Shown here: positions 53,501 to 64,000 of the stretch, in pieces
How positions within the stretch are numbered: the first letter of the stretch is position 1
Layout of the letters: the number at the start of each line of letters is the position of its first letter
Assembly: GCA_027943245.1 (NCBI GenBank)
Contig: JANDJZ010000070.1
Coordinates: 62,001 to 126,000, forward strand
Origin: Acanthamoeba sp. SK_2022b
Lineage: Eukaryota > Discosea > Longamoebia > Acanthamoebidae
Length of the DNA stretch: 64,000 bases
Reading direction: 5' to 3'
Translations under genes and position numbers: made by a program
The notes under the pieces: model-generated
Seen by the model: only the letters and a program-made list of their open reading frames with translations
What the model was told of the DNA's origin: nothing
Databases searched by the model: none

Positions 53501-56268
53501 ATGGCTGACACTACGCGCAAGCTGGAGCATCTGAGACGACTGCTGAAGGAGAGGGACTTGCAAGCATACATTATCTCCCACGATGATGCCCACATGGTAC
53601 GTGTGCCAAGAGCGGCAGATCAAAGCGTCTTGTGGTACTCATCTCGCGTCCATTTAAGAGCGAGTACATTGGAGACAGCGATGAGCGCCTCGCCTTCATA
53701 TCCAACTTCACCGGCAGTGCTGGCACGGGTGTTGTGACTCTCGAAAAGGCTGCGCTGTGGACCGACGGTCGTTACTTTTTGCAGGTACAGGCAACGAATA
53801 CCATGTGGGGCGACGCTTGCTCACATCCTTTGTGCGTATACAACGAGGGTAGGCAGGAAACCAACTGGACCAACACTGGACGCTCATGAAGGACCGCCTT
53901 CCCGATACGCCATCCGTAGAGGCCTGGCTGCAAACGGTTCGTCTTATCTGGAGCCTCTCTTCGCTAGCAGTGCCATGTTGCCAACGAGTAAGCAATAATG
54001 GCAGGTACTACCGAGCGGCTCGGCGGTTGGCATCGACCCTGCCCTCTTCTCTATTGGGCGAGCTCGTCAGTTTCGGCAGGCCTTGGAAGGCGCTGGCATT
54101 CGCCTTGTGTCAGTGACCCCCAATCTGGTTGATGAGGTACACCTCGTGCCCTTTGGCCAGCGACTCACAAGAAAACGGTAAACAAACCGGAGCCCTCGTC
54201 CATCATGCCTTCGGTCACCAGGTCTGGGGTGAGGACAAGCCCTCGCCGTCAAAGGCCAAAGTCATGGTTCACCCGCTTCGATACTCCGGAGAGGAGAGCC
54301 CAGACAAAGTCGAAAAGGTCAGAAAGGAGCTCCAAAAGCGCAACGCCCAGGCTCTGGTTGTGGCTGCGTTGGACGAAGTAGCCTGTACGGTGCCGTGACT
54401 TGCCTGATTGTCACAGCCACGCCATTGGCCTAATTCATGAGTGCAGGGCTGTTCAACATCCGAGGTAGTGACATTGACTACAACCCCGTGGTGACCTCGT
54501 ACGCACTCGTGACAGGTAAAGCCTCGCCATTGCGTTCGGTCCCTTTCACCCCACTAACGATCCAATCGGCCTCACAGCAATGGATGCTCGACTGTATGTC
54601 GATCCAGCCAAAATAGACGAGGAGGCCAAGCAACACCTGCCAGGAGTTGCTATTCTCCCCTACCACAACATCTTTGAAGATCTGGCCGCGCTGAAGAGCG
54701 AAAACAAGGTGCCTAGCCAGCTCACCCGCTCCGCCCAACTGGGCAACACTTTGCTTTGTCTGAAAGCGACTCTTCATCTGGTTAGAAAGTGTGGGTGGAC
54801 CCGACAAAGACGAATCAAGCACTCGCTGACTGCCTGAGCTACGAGACCACGTTGGAGGACTTTTCTCCCATCAGCCTTCTCAAGTCTCTCAAGAACGAGG
54901 TAGAGCTCGAGGGCATTCGGCAGAGCCATCTGCGCGACGCGGCGGCTCTCGTACGTGCTTCTTCCTGTTGATGCGGTTATAGCCCGCACGTAGAGCTGAT
55001 CAGCGATGTATAACCGCAGATATCCTATTTCGCGTGGCTGGAAGATACTCTCAAAGGCGGCGATACCTCGTACACGGAGTTCACTGCCGCTGAGAAGCTC
55101 AACCACTTCCGATCGTACCGCCTCCCGCCCACTTGCTTCTGTCAGCTGTCTTTGCTAACCCTCTTTCGACTGACAGGCAGCAATGTGACTTCATCTCCCT
55201 TTCGTTTGAAACGATATCTTCCGTGGGGCCCAACGCTGCCGTCATTCACTACGCGCCCCAGCCCAGTACTGCTGCTCAGGTGACCAGCGACAAGATCTAC
55301 TTGTGTGACTCTGGGGGCCAGTACAGGTACCTTGCCTTCCCGTTCGTGCAAAGAAAACGAGATCTGAGCGCACGTTCGGTGCAGGGATGGCACCACCGAC
55401 GTCACTCGCACGCTACACTTTGGCACCCCCACGGCTCACGAGAAGCGGTGCTTCACCCGCGTGCTTCAAGGACACATTGCTCTGGACGTCGCCGTATTCC
55501 CCAAGGGAACCACTGGTGCGGCTTCCCCTTGCCCCCGCCACGACCAGTATTTCCAACCCGCTGCTCGCTTTCAGGTCACAAATTGGACGTGTTGGCCCGC
55601 TTGCCTTTGTGGACGGACGGCCTCGACTATCGTCATGGCACCGGCCATGGCGTCGGTGCCTTCCTGAACGTGCACGAAGGACCCCAGGTTTATATTTCAT
55701 CGTCTGCACCGAGTGTTTACAGTGTTCTAACATTCCACGACTGGGCGTCAGGGCATTGGAATGCGCGAAACACCAACGAGGACGCCTCTGTTGCCCGGCA
55801 TGACTGTGACCAACGGTATGCCCTCTAGCCACCACGGGTCTGTCCATGGTGGTCGCTCAACCCTTTTCATGCAACCCAGAGCCGGGCTACTACGAGGACG
55901 GCGCGTTTGGCATACGCATCGAGAACGTGCTGTTCGTACGCAAGGCCAACACGCCGCATAAGTTCGACACCGAGTACTACGAGTTCGAGCACGTCACTTG
56001 GGTGCCCATCCAAACCAAGCTCGTCGATACCTCGCTCATGACCAACAGGTAACACTGGTCCACGGTTGCGCCAGCGGTTGTCAGTTCTCGCTCTTACCTT
56101 TCCTTTGCAACCAACCTTACGTCGTCGCATAGGGAGCTGGACTGGGTCGACCAGTACAACCGTGAGTGTCTTGAGAAGGTCGGGCCCCTCCTCCACTCCA
56201 ACCCCCAGGCCCTCGCGTGGCTGCAGAAGGAGGCCGTTCCTCTCGCCCGGCCCCAAGCGTATCCCTAG
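53501..56268 (+). CDS. XPNPEP1: Xaa-Pro aminopeptidase P (cytosolic type)
   Basis: Removes N-terminal residues preceding proline; a dinuclear metal pita-bread peptidase. The N-terminal creatinase-like domain starts [19 protein letters not shown] and has [29 protein letters not shown] and [17 protein letters not shown] second domain has [14 protein letters not shown] and [15 protein letters not shown]. The catalytic domain keeps all five metal ligands: Asp in [10 protein letters not shown], Asp in [13 protein letters not shown], His in [17 protein letters not shown], Glu in [15 protein letters not shown] and Glu in IRIENVLFV. Several lie across splice junctions (for example N|EPG), which confirms the exon model. 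It ends ARPQAYP-stop. No signal peptide, so cytosolic like XPNPEP1 rather than the secreted XPNPEP2. About 15 exons. Confidence 0.94.
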
Positions 56269-56582
56269 GAAGATGTCTCCTTCCGAGCTGATTGGAGTGT
56301 CTTCAGTCGAATTTTTCGATTTCCTGATTGCACGGAATACTCCGCGGCCTTTTTCGACGAGTGGCGTGTTTTCTTCCTGGGCTGACGCACGATGCACGTC
56401 ATCGCACAGGGTACCCGAGTAGCAGGGTGTTTTTTGTCGTGAGTTTTGTTGTATTTCAAGCGATAGGGCGCGCGAAGTATTGGCACGCGCGCGTGAAGGG
56501 CAGGGAACTGTGCCTGTAGTTCTTGTTTTCTCTATTCCCGCACCTCCTGCTTTACTCGGCCACGCATTTCGATTCTGCGAAG

Positions 56583-59572
56583 ATGCTGAGTCAATCTGAG
56601 CCAGAGATCCCTGTGGCCGAGGGTACCACACACGGCCGAACGCGGTCCTTCGACATGGAGAAGAAGAACTCAGAGAACCTCCTACGTTCACGGTTCAGTA
56701 CTATGGGAACGCCTCCCGCCGTCGACCCCAAGACCATGGTCAAACCCTCGGCTTCTTCAATTCCTCAGCCTGCTTCCACGTCATCTTCTACGAACGACTT
56801 GGCAACCGGCAGCCCACCCAGCCTGCGACAACGCAGCGGGCCTGACCTGGCTTCTGTACCCGCAGGAGCCACCCCTTCCCCGCTCCAGGGCCGACGGAAG
56901 GACAGTCTGCTGGTAACGCTCGAGGACGATCAAAAGGTGGCAGCGCTCCTGCAAGAGCTGCCTGAGGAGAGCAAGGAGGCACTGCGCAAGAAGAGCGAGA
57001 AACTTCTTAAAAAGGAGCTCGAGAAGAAGATGAAATCAGAGGAACGTAACAGCAAGAAATTGAAGAAAAAGGAGCAAGATGAGGCGAAGCAGGCCAAGAA
57101 GTTTCAAATCCCTATCGAAGAGGTGCAGCGAATGATAAATAGTACGCCTCCTGAGCCATAGAAAGCTTTTTTTTAACCTTTTATTATTAAATAACCTTTT
57201 ATTATTTCTATTTTGTTTGCCGCGGAAGAAATGTGCTCAAAACGTGGGTCGTACAGACTTCCGTTGCGCCTACCACAAAACGGGCATCATCCACCATGGC
57301 AAGCTCTACGTATTCCCCAACTACCTCTGCTTCACATCCTCTAGCGGGTTGACCACGGTGCGGAGGCCAAGTCCTTCTCTTTCTCACTCCCTTGTTTAGT
57401 GAGGTGATTCTGGCTGACAACTGGCCCTTGTCTTCCCTTGCGGTTCATGCCATGCAGGCCAAGGTGACCATCTCTGAGATCCAGTCGATCACACTCAAGG
57501 TGATCAACGCCATCCAAATTATCACCACGCCGCCCGACTGTCCCAAGGGCAAGAAGGTGCGCTCAGCCACGCCCCGATCTGTGCACAACCCGTGCTGTCC
57601 TCGCACAAGCGGTCCCTGAGCCGATTTCCTTTCACTCTCGTGCAGTACTACTTCAGCCACTGGCACCACCGCGAACGGGCGTTCAAGTCGTTCAATGCAC
57701 TTTGGCGATTCGCACAGGGAGACACCGTGCGTGCACACCCACTCCCGAGCTAGCAAAGCTGTGCTCTCTGCTGCTGTACTAACGCTTCGTCTTTCGTGAA
57801 CTCCATGGCAGTCGATTAGCCTGGAGGATTTGAAGGACACCATTAAGTTGAAGGCCCTCTCCTTCCAAGATGACGGCAAGTCCGGTAAGGATCACCGGCG
57901 GTTGATTGGGTGGTTGCCTTTTCGATGAGGGAGGGCTTTGCTCATACTTGCGCAACTTCGCAGGCTCGAGCAATTCCCTCAGCACGTCATTCATGTCGTT
58001 CGAGAGCTCGACTGACGACATCTCGGCTGTAGAGGACAGCCATTCCGACTTTGAGCCGTCGATCACGACCTATGCATGTACGGTCTCACCGTCATCCATA
58101 CACCGTGAGGCTCTGCCGTAACTGATCGCCTCCACTTCTACCGCTTCTCGCACACAGCCACGCCAGCCCAGACACGCGAGGAGGAGAGCATCGTTCTCCC
58201 GCCTTTGTTGGACAAGATCCAATACGTTCCTCCGCACGCTGCCAAGTCACCCGGTAAGCCTCCTCTGCTCCTAGGGCATGCGTGCCTCTCCGCTGTCACT
58301 GCGCCGCTTACCTTCGTTGAACGCTTTCTCGCCCGTACAGACGCCTCTGCGGTGTTGGAGGTGAGCCTGAAGCAGTTCTGGAAGCTCTTCTTCGCCGAAT
58401 CCAAGTTCTACTCGGATGTACACTACGCCAAAGGCGACAAGGGTACGCCCACCTCAATGTTGTTTTCTTCGCCCCGGTTCCCTTTCCCCTGCCCTTGGGA
58501 TCGCTGCTGATCGTGAATGACGCTCGTGTCCACGCACACACAGTGGCGAGGACCGGAGAGTGGACGGTTGCAGAGGGCGGGTACTACGTGCGCCCCCACT
58601 ACTTCGAGCAGGAGATCAAGTCGAAGCTCATGCGAGGAAAGATTTGCAAAGTCGACCAGACACAACAGGCCTGCCTGGTAAACGACAAGTACGCACCTCC
58701 CAAATGCCTCTGGGTAAGATGCACCACCTAACGCGGGGAACCGGGGGCAGGCAATTCCTGTTCGGCACCGAATCGCGGATGGAGGGCGTCCCTCTCGCGA
58801 GCGACTTCACCGTCAAGACCTATTGGGAGGTGTGCGAGGAGCAACCGCGACTGGTCAACATCCACGTGTGGCTCTGGGTCGACTGGATCAAGGTCCCGTT
58901 TGGCCTCAAGGGTAAGACTCCCTCTCTCTCTCTCTCTCTTTCTGTCTCTCTCACTCACAAGCGGGCCTTATTGACGCTCCATGCCGCAATCGCCCAGGCA
59001 CGATTGAGCGCGGGTCGATCAATGGAGTCAAGGAGCATTTTGAATCGTTCATCGGCGACGCCAAGAGCGTTTTGGCCGCAAAGGAAGTTGTCGCCGGAGG
59101 TAGCAGCCTCCTCGAAGGCGACAACGGCGGCGAGCAGCTCCCCTGTACCACAGTCAGGCCCGAGGAGGGGCCAGCCTCCCAGACCAACGCACAGCAGCCT
59201 CCTCCGCCATCGACGAGCGGAGCCGCGCCGACCGCACGGGCGACAGGGCCGCTCTCTTCTTCGTCGACGCCGGAGAGGGGACTGAGCGATAGCCTCCTCA
59301 AGGACCCAACGCGAATGGCCGGTCTTGTGGCGTTGCTGGTCGCCCTGCTGGCGCTCTTCACCTACTTCTTCATCTGCAACGTCAGGTCCGCTGGCGGCGG
59401 AGACGGGGATCCCTTCCGGGCCGTGCCTCCGGTGGCGTCGGACGAGACCACGCAGCTCCTGGCATCCCGATGGCAAGCCGAGCTCGACGCCATCCACGCC
59501 CGCCTTCGCGAGGTGCAAGGGCTTGTGGAGAAGCTGCAGCAAGAAACGAAGCCGTACGTGCGGCAGCAATAG
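56583..59572 (+). CDS. GRAM-VASt membrane protein (Aster/Lam-type sterol transfer)
   Basis: Expected at ER-plasma-membrane contacts, moving sterol. ATG 56583 starts a Ser/Pro-rich region and a Lys-rich coiled coil (EALRKKSEKLLKKELEKKM). The GRAM domain follows in 57.2-57.75 kb (FRCAYHKTGIIHHGKLYVFP, NYLCFTS, VTISEIQSITLKV, YYFSHWHHRERAFKSFNALW). After a Ser-rich linker, a VASt/StART-like domain runs from 58345 to about 59060 (VLEVSLKQFWKLFFAESKFY, FTVKTYWEVCEEQPRLVNIH, VWLWVDWIKVPFGLKGTIE, VKEHFESFIGDAKSVL). A single transmembrane helix MAGLVALLVALLALFTYFFI sits near the C-terminus, then a short coiled coil. This order (GRAM, VASt, TM) is that of GRAMD1/Aster and yeast Lam/Ltc proteins. The exon ending MINST is assumed to skip the in-frame stop at 57159 by splicing to the GRAM exon. 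Confidence 0.86.
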
Positions 59573-59838
59573 CAGCGCCGACGCATGACACATGTCACAC
59601 CACACAAAGGCGGAGAGGCTGTCATCCATCACACAGCGAGTGTAGGGGACGTTAGAGGCACTGTACAATCTTGTCCGCTTTGCGGACCTCTTCAATCAAT
59701 GCCACCACCTCTGTCTCCTCTCACCTACACGCGCGCTCGAGGGCGAGGAGGTGCTAGCACCCCCGAAAGAGAGAGGAGAAACGAAGAAAGCGGATGGGCG
59801 CGCGAGGTGTGGTGAGGTGGCCGCGGCTACGGCGCGGT

Positions 59839-60404
59839 TTACTTGCCCTTCTTCTTTTGCTGCTGCTGCTTCTCGAGATCTACATCCATCTTCTCCGCGT
59901 TCAATCCCTTTCCTGCCTTCTGGGCCTTCTTCTTCGCCACCCGCTCTTTTCGTTCCCTGGTCTCCTTGCCAATGTTTGACTCGAGCTCCACCACTACTCG
60001 CACCTTGCTCCTCCTTGTCGCCTTCTTCGCTGCAGGGTCCACAGCATAAAGAAAAGGTCAGCGATGGAAAATCTCTACATGAAAAGAAATCCGTTGCTTA
60101 CCTTGGCCGCCCTCGACGCTCATTCCTTCAACCTGCTCCTCTTCCTGTTCCTCCTTGATGTGAACGGCTGTGCGTGACAGAAATGAGCGAAATTTAGAAG
60201 TAAATTTACAAAGATTAAGTTGCAATTTGAAGGATTTTAGGAAGGCGGATTCATACTAGTTGTTGGCACGGGTGCAGGGGCGTCGATAATCTGCTTCATC
60301 TTCTCGTAGAGGGCTTCGATGTTCTTCGTCTCCCAGTTATCCAATTTGTCGCGCTTGTCCGTCCTCTTCCGCTTCATCGTCTTCGCGCGCAAGCTCTTAC
60401 CCAT
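59839..60404 (-). CDS. Small Lys-rich nuclear/nucleolar-type protein
   Basis: Three exons (60404-60257, 60167-60102, 60029-59839) give 134 aa. The N-terminus MGKSLRAKTMKRKRTDKR resembles the conserved MAKSLRSK-type start of LLPH and the DUF2423 family, nucleolar proteins linked to ribosome biogenesis. A short helix (NIEALYEKMKQIIDAP), an acidic Glu-rich segment and a Lys-rich tail with a Gln run ending KKKGK follow. Nothing beyond the first 15 residues matches LLPH, so the family call is tentative. Phases at both introns agree (ac|c and g|cg). It is convergent with the GRAM-VASt gene and divergent from the DUF2062 gene by about 230 bases. Confidence 0.72.
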
Positions 60405-60631
60405 ATTGATCGAATTGCAGAAAGAATAAAACAGCTAACGGCGTATGGAGGTTCGGTGATGAAAACGTTCTTTGCGATGCAATGCTCGCATATTTCCGAT
60501 TTGTTTGGCCAACTGCCAAGCGGGAAGAAAGCCAGAAAACACCGCCCTCCTATTTCTTTTAAATTTTCTCGTTAAATTTTAATTATTCGAGTTGTTTTTC
60601 AGACAACTCTGCTGATTTACCAACATAGAGA

Positions 60632-61585
60632 ATGACGATGAGGACCTCCACAAGTCGTGCCCAACTTCAAGCCGACGATGTGTGGGACTCGCGTGCCTCT
60701 GGGGAGCTGGCACGTGGCAGTATTCCCATCTCTGGCAGGTACTGGCCAGCACTAGTTTGCTATTAAATCTTTTGTAAAGTTGGCGAGCATTGATCACAAC
60801 ATTCGTCTACGCAGAGCAGGGAGCAGTGAGGAGGCGGGGGTGGGGACTTGGTTGTACAATAAGGTTGTGGCACCTCTCGTGGGCATGGTGCGACAGGTGT
60901 TCGCCCAGGGCCTCACGCCCGAACTAATGGCCCTCTCCCTCGCCTTTGGTACTGCTGGCTTCATCAGCTGCTGCAGTTATCGAGTAGGCTCACCCACTAT
61001 GCTTCGGCGGCAGGCGTGACGGGCGGCCTCTTTCCCGTACCGGGCGTAACGACCATCGTCTGTGGCATGTTCGTCTACCTCTTTGGGCTCAACCTCGCCG
61101 CCTGCCAGCTCATGAACGTGCTCGTGGTACGTGATGCCCTGTCGCCAAGAATGCACAAAAAAGCAGCCCATTGACAGCAGCTGATCGACTTATGCCACAC
61201 CACCTGACGCCTGTCCCTCTGGTCCACAAAGACGCCTTTGGATCTGATGATGATCCTGCCGTTCATTCGCATGGGCGAGTGGGTCTTCTTGGTGAGCGAG
61301 CCCCTGCCCTTCTCCGCCGAGAAGCTGGCCACCATGCTCTCCTCCGACTTCTTCGGCTCCGTGTCCGCGCTCGGTACCCCCTTGCTCGCCTCTGCGCGCG
61401 AGCGGTGCCAAGAGTGTGTGCGGCCCCCAGGCTAACACCTGCACCGCACACGCCCAGGCGGCAGCTTCCTGCGGGGCATCGTGGCGTGGGCGCTCTTCAC
61501 CACGGTCGTGACGCCGATCCTATACTACGCCCTGCTCCCGATACAAAGGGTCCTCGTTCCCAAGCTCGCCCAGATGTGGAGGTGA
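60632..61585 (+). CDS. DUF2062-family membrane protein
   Basis: A predicted integral membrane protein of unknown function. The N-terminal 45 residues are polar. The family block begins FAQGLTPELMALSLAFG, continues after an intron as VTGGLFPVPGVTTIVCG, MFVYLFGLNLAACQLMNVL, then TPLDLMMILPFIRMGEWVF. These match the DUF2062 pattern (L-G-x-x-P-x-x-G-x-T, a small hydrophobic hairpin, N-x-x-x-x-P-L-x-x-x-x-x-P-F-x-R-x-G-E-W). The last exon carries a further hydrophobic helix (GIVAWALFTTVVTPILYYAL) and ends LAQMWR-stop at 61585. DUF2062 is mostly bacterial; here it is split by at least four short introns. No role can be assigned. Start at ATG 60632 is the first in frame; a second Met follows two codons later. 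Confidence 0.78.
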
Positions 61586-61799
61586 ACCACAATGGCAGGT
61601 GTGATGGGTGGTGGGGGACCGAGAGCCGCCTCGGTCCGCGTGGCGGCTCAACCTGCCCTCGCCTGCGCGACGTGCAAAGGGACAACGCCGGCGGTGTGGT
61701 TGGGTTGTGTAACTAGGGCCACTAGCGGCAAGTAAATAGCGGGAAAGCGAAAGGGAAGCGGGCGTTGTTTGGCCGGCTTACTCTTTCTCTTTATCTCTC

Positions 61800-62703
61800 C
61801 TAGACGTAAGAGGCCATGAGCTTCTCCTTGAGGTAGGCTAGCTCCTCTTCGTCCTTGAACTTCTTCTTGGCGACCTGGTAGAGGTCCTTGCCATCGATGG
61901 TGGGCAGCGTTGCCGGAACCGACTCCTGCGCGTTCTTCTTGGCCACGTCAGGCAGCGGCCAGCGTACCTTCTTCATCGCCAACAGCCTGCACTCACCACG
62001 AGATCGAAGCCTCGGATCAGCCTCCGTGCGAAGAAGAAGCCAAGGACATGAGCGAATGGTGCTTAGTACCAGTCGGGAGGAATGTGTATGGTTCTTGAAG
62101 TAGACAGAGTGTTGTCAAAGAGGTCCTTTTGGTCGATGGTCATCTCCCACGTCTTCCAGTTGATGGTCAGAGTGCGCTCCAACTGCGCGGCGCCACCACC
62201 AAAACAGAACATGATGTCAGTCTCACTTCCTCTTTGCATGCAAGTCCTCTTCACGCGGTACCCTGTCCGGAGCGTAGCTGGCCATCGCCACCACCGTCTT
62301 GCCCTCCGGAAACTGATTAAGAGAGCCATTCGTTAATGAGCTCAAACGTTCGCAAGGATCCAGAAATTGTGGTGGCCGCAGAGGTATGGCGCACCTTCTC
62401 CTCATCAAACCAGAGGTGGTAGTCGCTGGACGATTCCTGCGCGGAAGGGTTGGGTCGCACCCACCACTTGAAGCCGAGGCGCTCCTTGTGCACGAGCTTT
62501 TCCATAAAATTGTTCAACAATTGGGTGTAGTCATTCCATGCCGGATGGGGCTGATCGGGCTTCATCTTGACGGCCGACGGAGGCTCGGAAGCGAAGCCTC
62601 GCGATGTCCGATAACATACAGCGATGCGTAGGGCGGAAGATGATGCAGTGGTGCTCCGCAAGACAAGAGGGCGGGTAAGCGTGCGCAGGGAGGTACGTCG
62701 CAT
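61800..62703 (-). CDS. Unrecognised mitochondrial-type protein, 219 aa
   Basis: Four exons (62703-62395, 62312-62262, 62182-62070, 61986-61800) total 660 bases with consistent phases. The N-terminus is a good mitochondrial presequence: MRRTSLRTLTRPLVLRSTTA, with RGFASEPP as a likely cleavage area. The body has LLNNFMEKLVHKERLGFKWW, DYHLWFDEEK joined to FPEGKTVVAMASYAPDR, and LERTLTINWKTWEMTIDQKD. The C-terminal exon is Lys-rich (LYQVAKKKFKDEEELAYLKE) and ends ASYV-stop. If the last intron (donor ctg|gtacta) is not removed, translation stops two codons later after PPDWY, giving a 158-residue form. I do not recognise the family. It might be a lineage-specific respiratory-chain or ATP-synthase subunit, but that is only a guess from its size and presequence. 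Confidence 0.7.
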
Positions 62704-63207
62704 TCTTGTTGATTTGGTGTATGTTTTTCGTTTTTCCTTTCTTTCATTTTGCTCTCTCTTTTTTAATATTTTAATCGAGAGGAATGGCGGGTCGTACCGG
62801 CGCAGCCGGCTGCGCCGGAGGCTCGTAACACACTCCTGCGTGCAAACCAGGGCGATTCTGGTGTGGCGGTACCGCAAGCAATGATCAAGACGCTCCTGGC
62901 TTCAGCTTCTACCAGGCGCACATGAGGGGTGGGCAACTGCCCTCTCTGAACGTTGCCACGAGGGACAAGCTAGGAACGAGTGGATGGAGGCCAGCCAACT
63001 CGGACGCTAGCCCTAAGGCAAAGAACTGGGCGTGTTGCGTGGGACGCTCTTTCCGTCCACATTTAAAGACAGAAAGAAACCGGCACGTGGGCAAGGCATG
63101 AAGAAGGGAAGGCCAGAGATGGTAATGAAACAGGGGTGTGTTTATTTGGGAGGGTCGCAGTAGAGCCGACCATGGGAGTGGACACCTCAGGCAGCGGGTG
63201 AAGGCAC
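62704..63207. other. Intergenic region between actin 3' end and mitochondrial-type gene
   Basis: About 500 bases, upstream of the mitochondrial-type gene and downstream of actin. It contains a T-rich stretch (62717-62770) and the 22-bp palindrome at 62797. Open frames here overlap the actin C-terminus on the same strand in another frame and are not credible genes. Confidence 0.55.
62797..62818. repeat. Perfect 22-bp GC-rich palindrome
   Basis: Starts ccggcgcagcc and continues as its exact reverse complement; 20 of 22 bases are G or C. It lies 94-115 bases upstream of the mitochondrial-type gene ATG, a plausible promoter or 5' UTR position. Symmetry fits a dimeric DNA-binding protein or an RNA hairpin. 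Confidence 0.9.

Positions 63208-64000
<793 letters not shown>

Noticed and set aside
61800..61976. Separate 58-residue gene starting at the internal ATG
   Set aside because: A phase-consistent splice links it to the upstream mitochondrial-type exons; a separate gene cannot be fully excluded.

Overview
The window is nuclear DNA of a free-living amoeba, most likely Acanthamoeba (A. castellanii or a close relative). Coding sequence is GC-rich and cut by many short GT-AG introns, often with GTACG-type donors. Genes are packed a few hundred bases apart on both strands. The window ends inside a conventional actin gene, and the domain mix (RasGEF, RhoGAP, FYVE, SAM, PSI, GRAM, F-box) is typical of a phagocytic amoebozoan. 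There are no operons, rRNA genes, CRISPR arrays or recognisable transposon proteins. I saw no tRNA, but I could not run a scan. The genus call is inference. Exon models were read by eye from frame continuity and family conservation.

Layout 1-21 kb: neutral ceramidase (5' end missing); a BORC subunit 8 homologue; a small unknown protein; a RasGEF with two SAM domains and PB1 (minus); a FYVE-pseudokinase-WH2 protein resembling PXK; an F-box/RCC1 protein (minus); a pirin; a structured inverted-repeat island; an F-box/WD40 protein; a mitochondrial CISD3-type CDGSH protein (minus); and an FBXW7/Cdc4-like F-box/WD40 protein.

Layout 21-45 kb: a PH-myotubularin phosphatase; a membrane-anchored CYP152-like P450 with a long acidic arm (minus); a TspO/MBR protein with a long lysine-rich arm; a FERM protein (minus); a PSI-repeat surface protein; a coiled-coil protein; a RhoGAP-RasGEF fusion; a deoxynucleoside-kinase-like enzyme; and a BTB-BACK-SPRY protein.

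Layout 45-64 kb: a cupin; a very large RdgC/PPEF phosphatase; an intronless HD-domain protein (minus); aminopeptidase P; a GRAM-VASt sterol-transfer-like protein; a small basic nuclear-type protein (minus); a DUF2062 membrane protein; an unrecognised mitochondrial-type protein (minus); and actin (minus, partial).

The genes do not form one pathway. Several bear on endolysosomal and phosphoinositide traffic (BORCS8, FYVE-PXK, myotubularin, GRAM-VASt), on small-GTPase signalling to actin (two RasGEFs, one RhoGAP, FERM, WH2, actin) and on ubiquitin-ligase substrate choice (three F-box propellers, one BTB-BACK-SPRY). The most unusual items are the domain swaps and fusions, a Ser-to-Thr change at the ceramidase nucleophile, and the inverted-repeat island near 15 kb.
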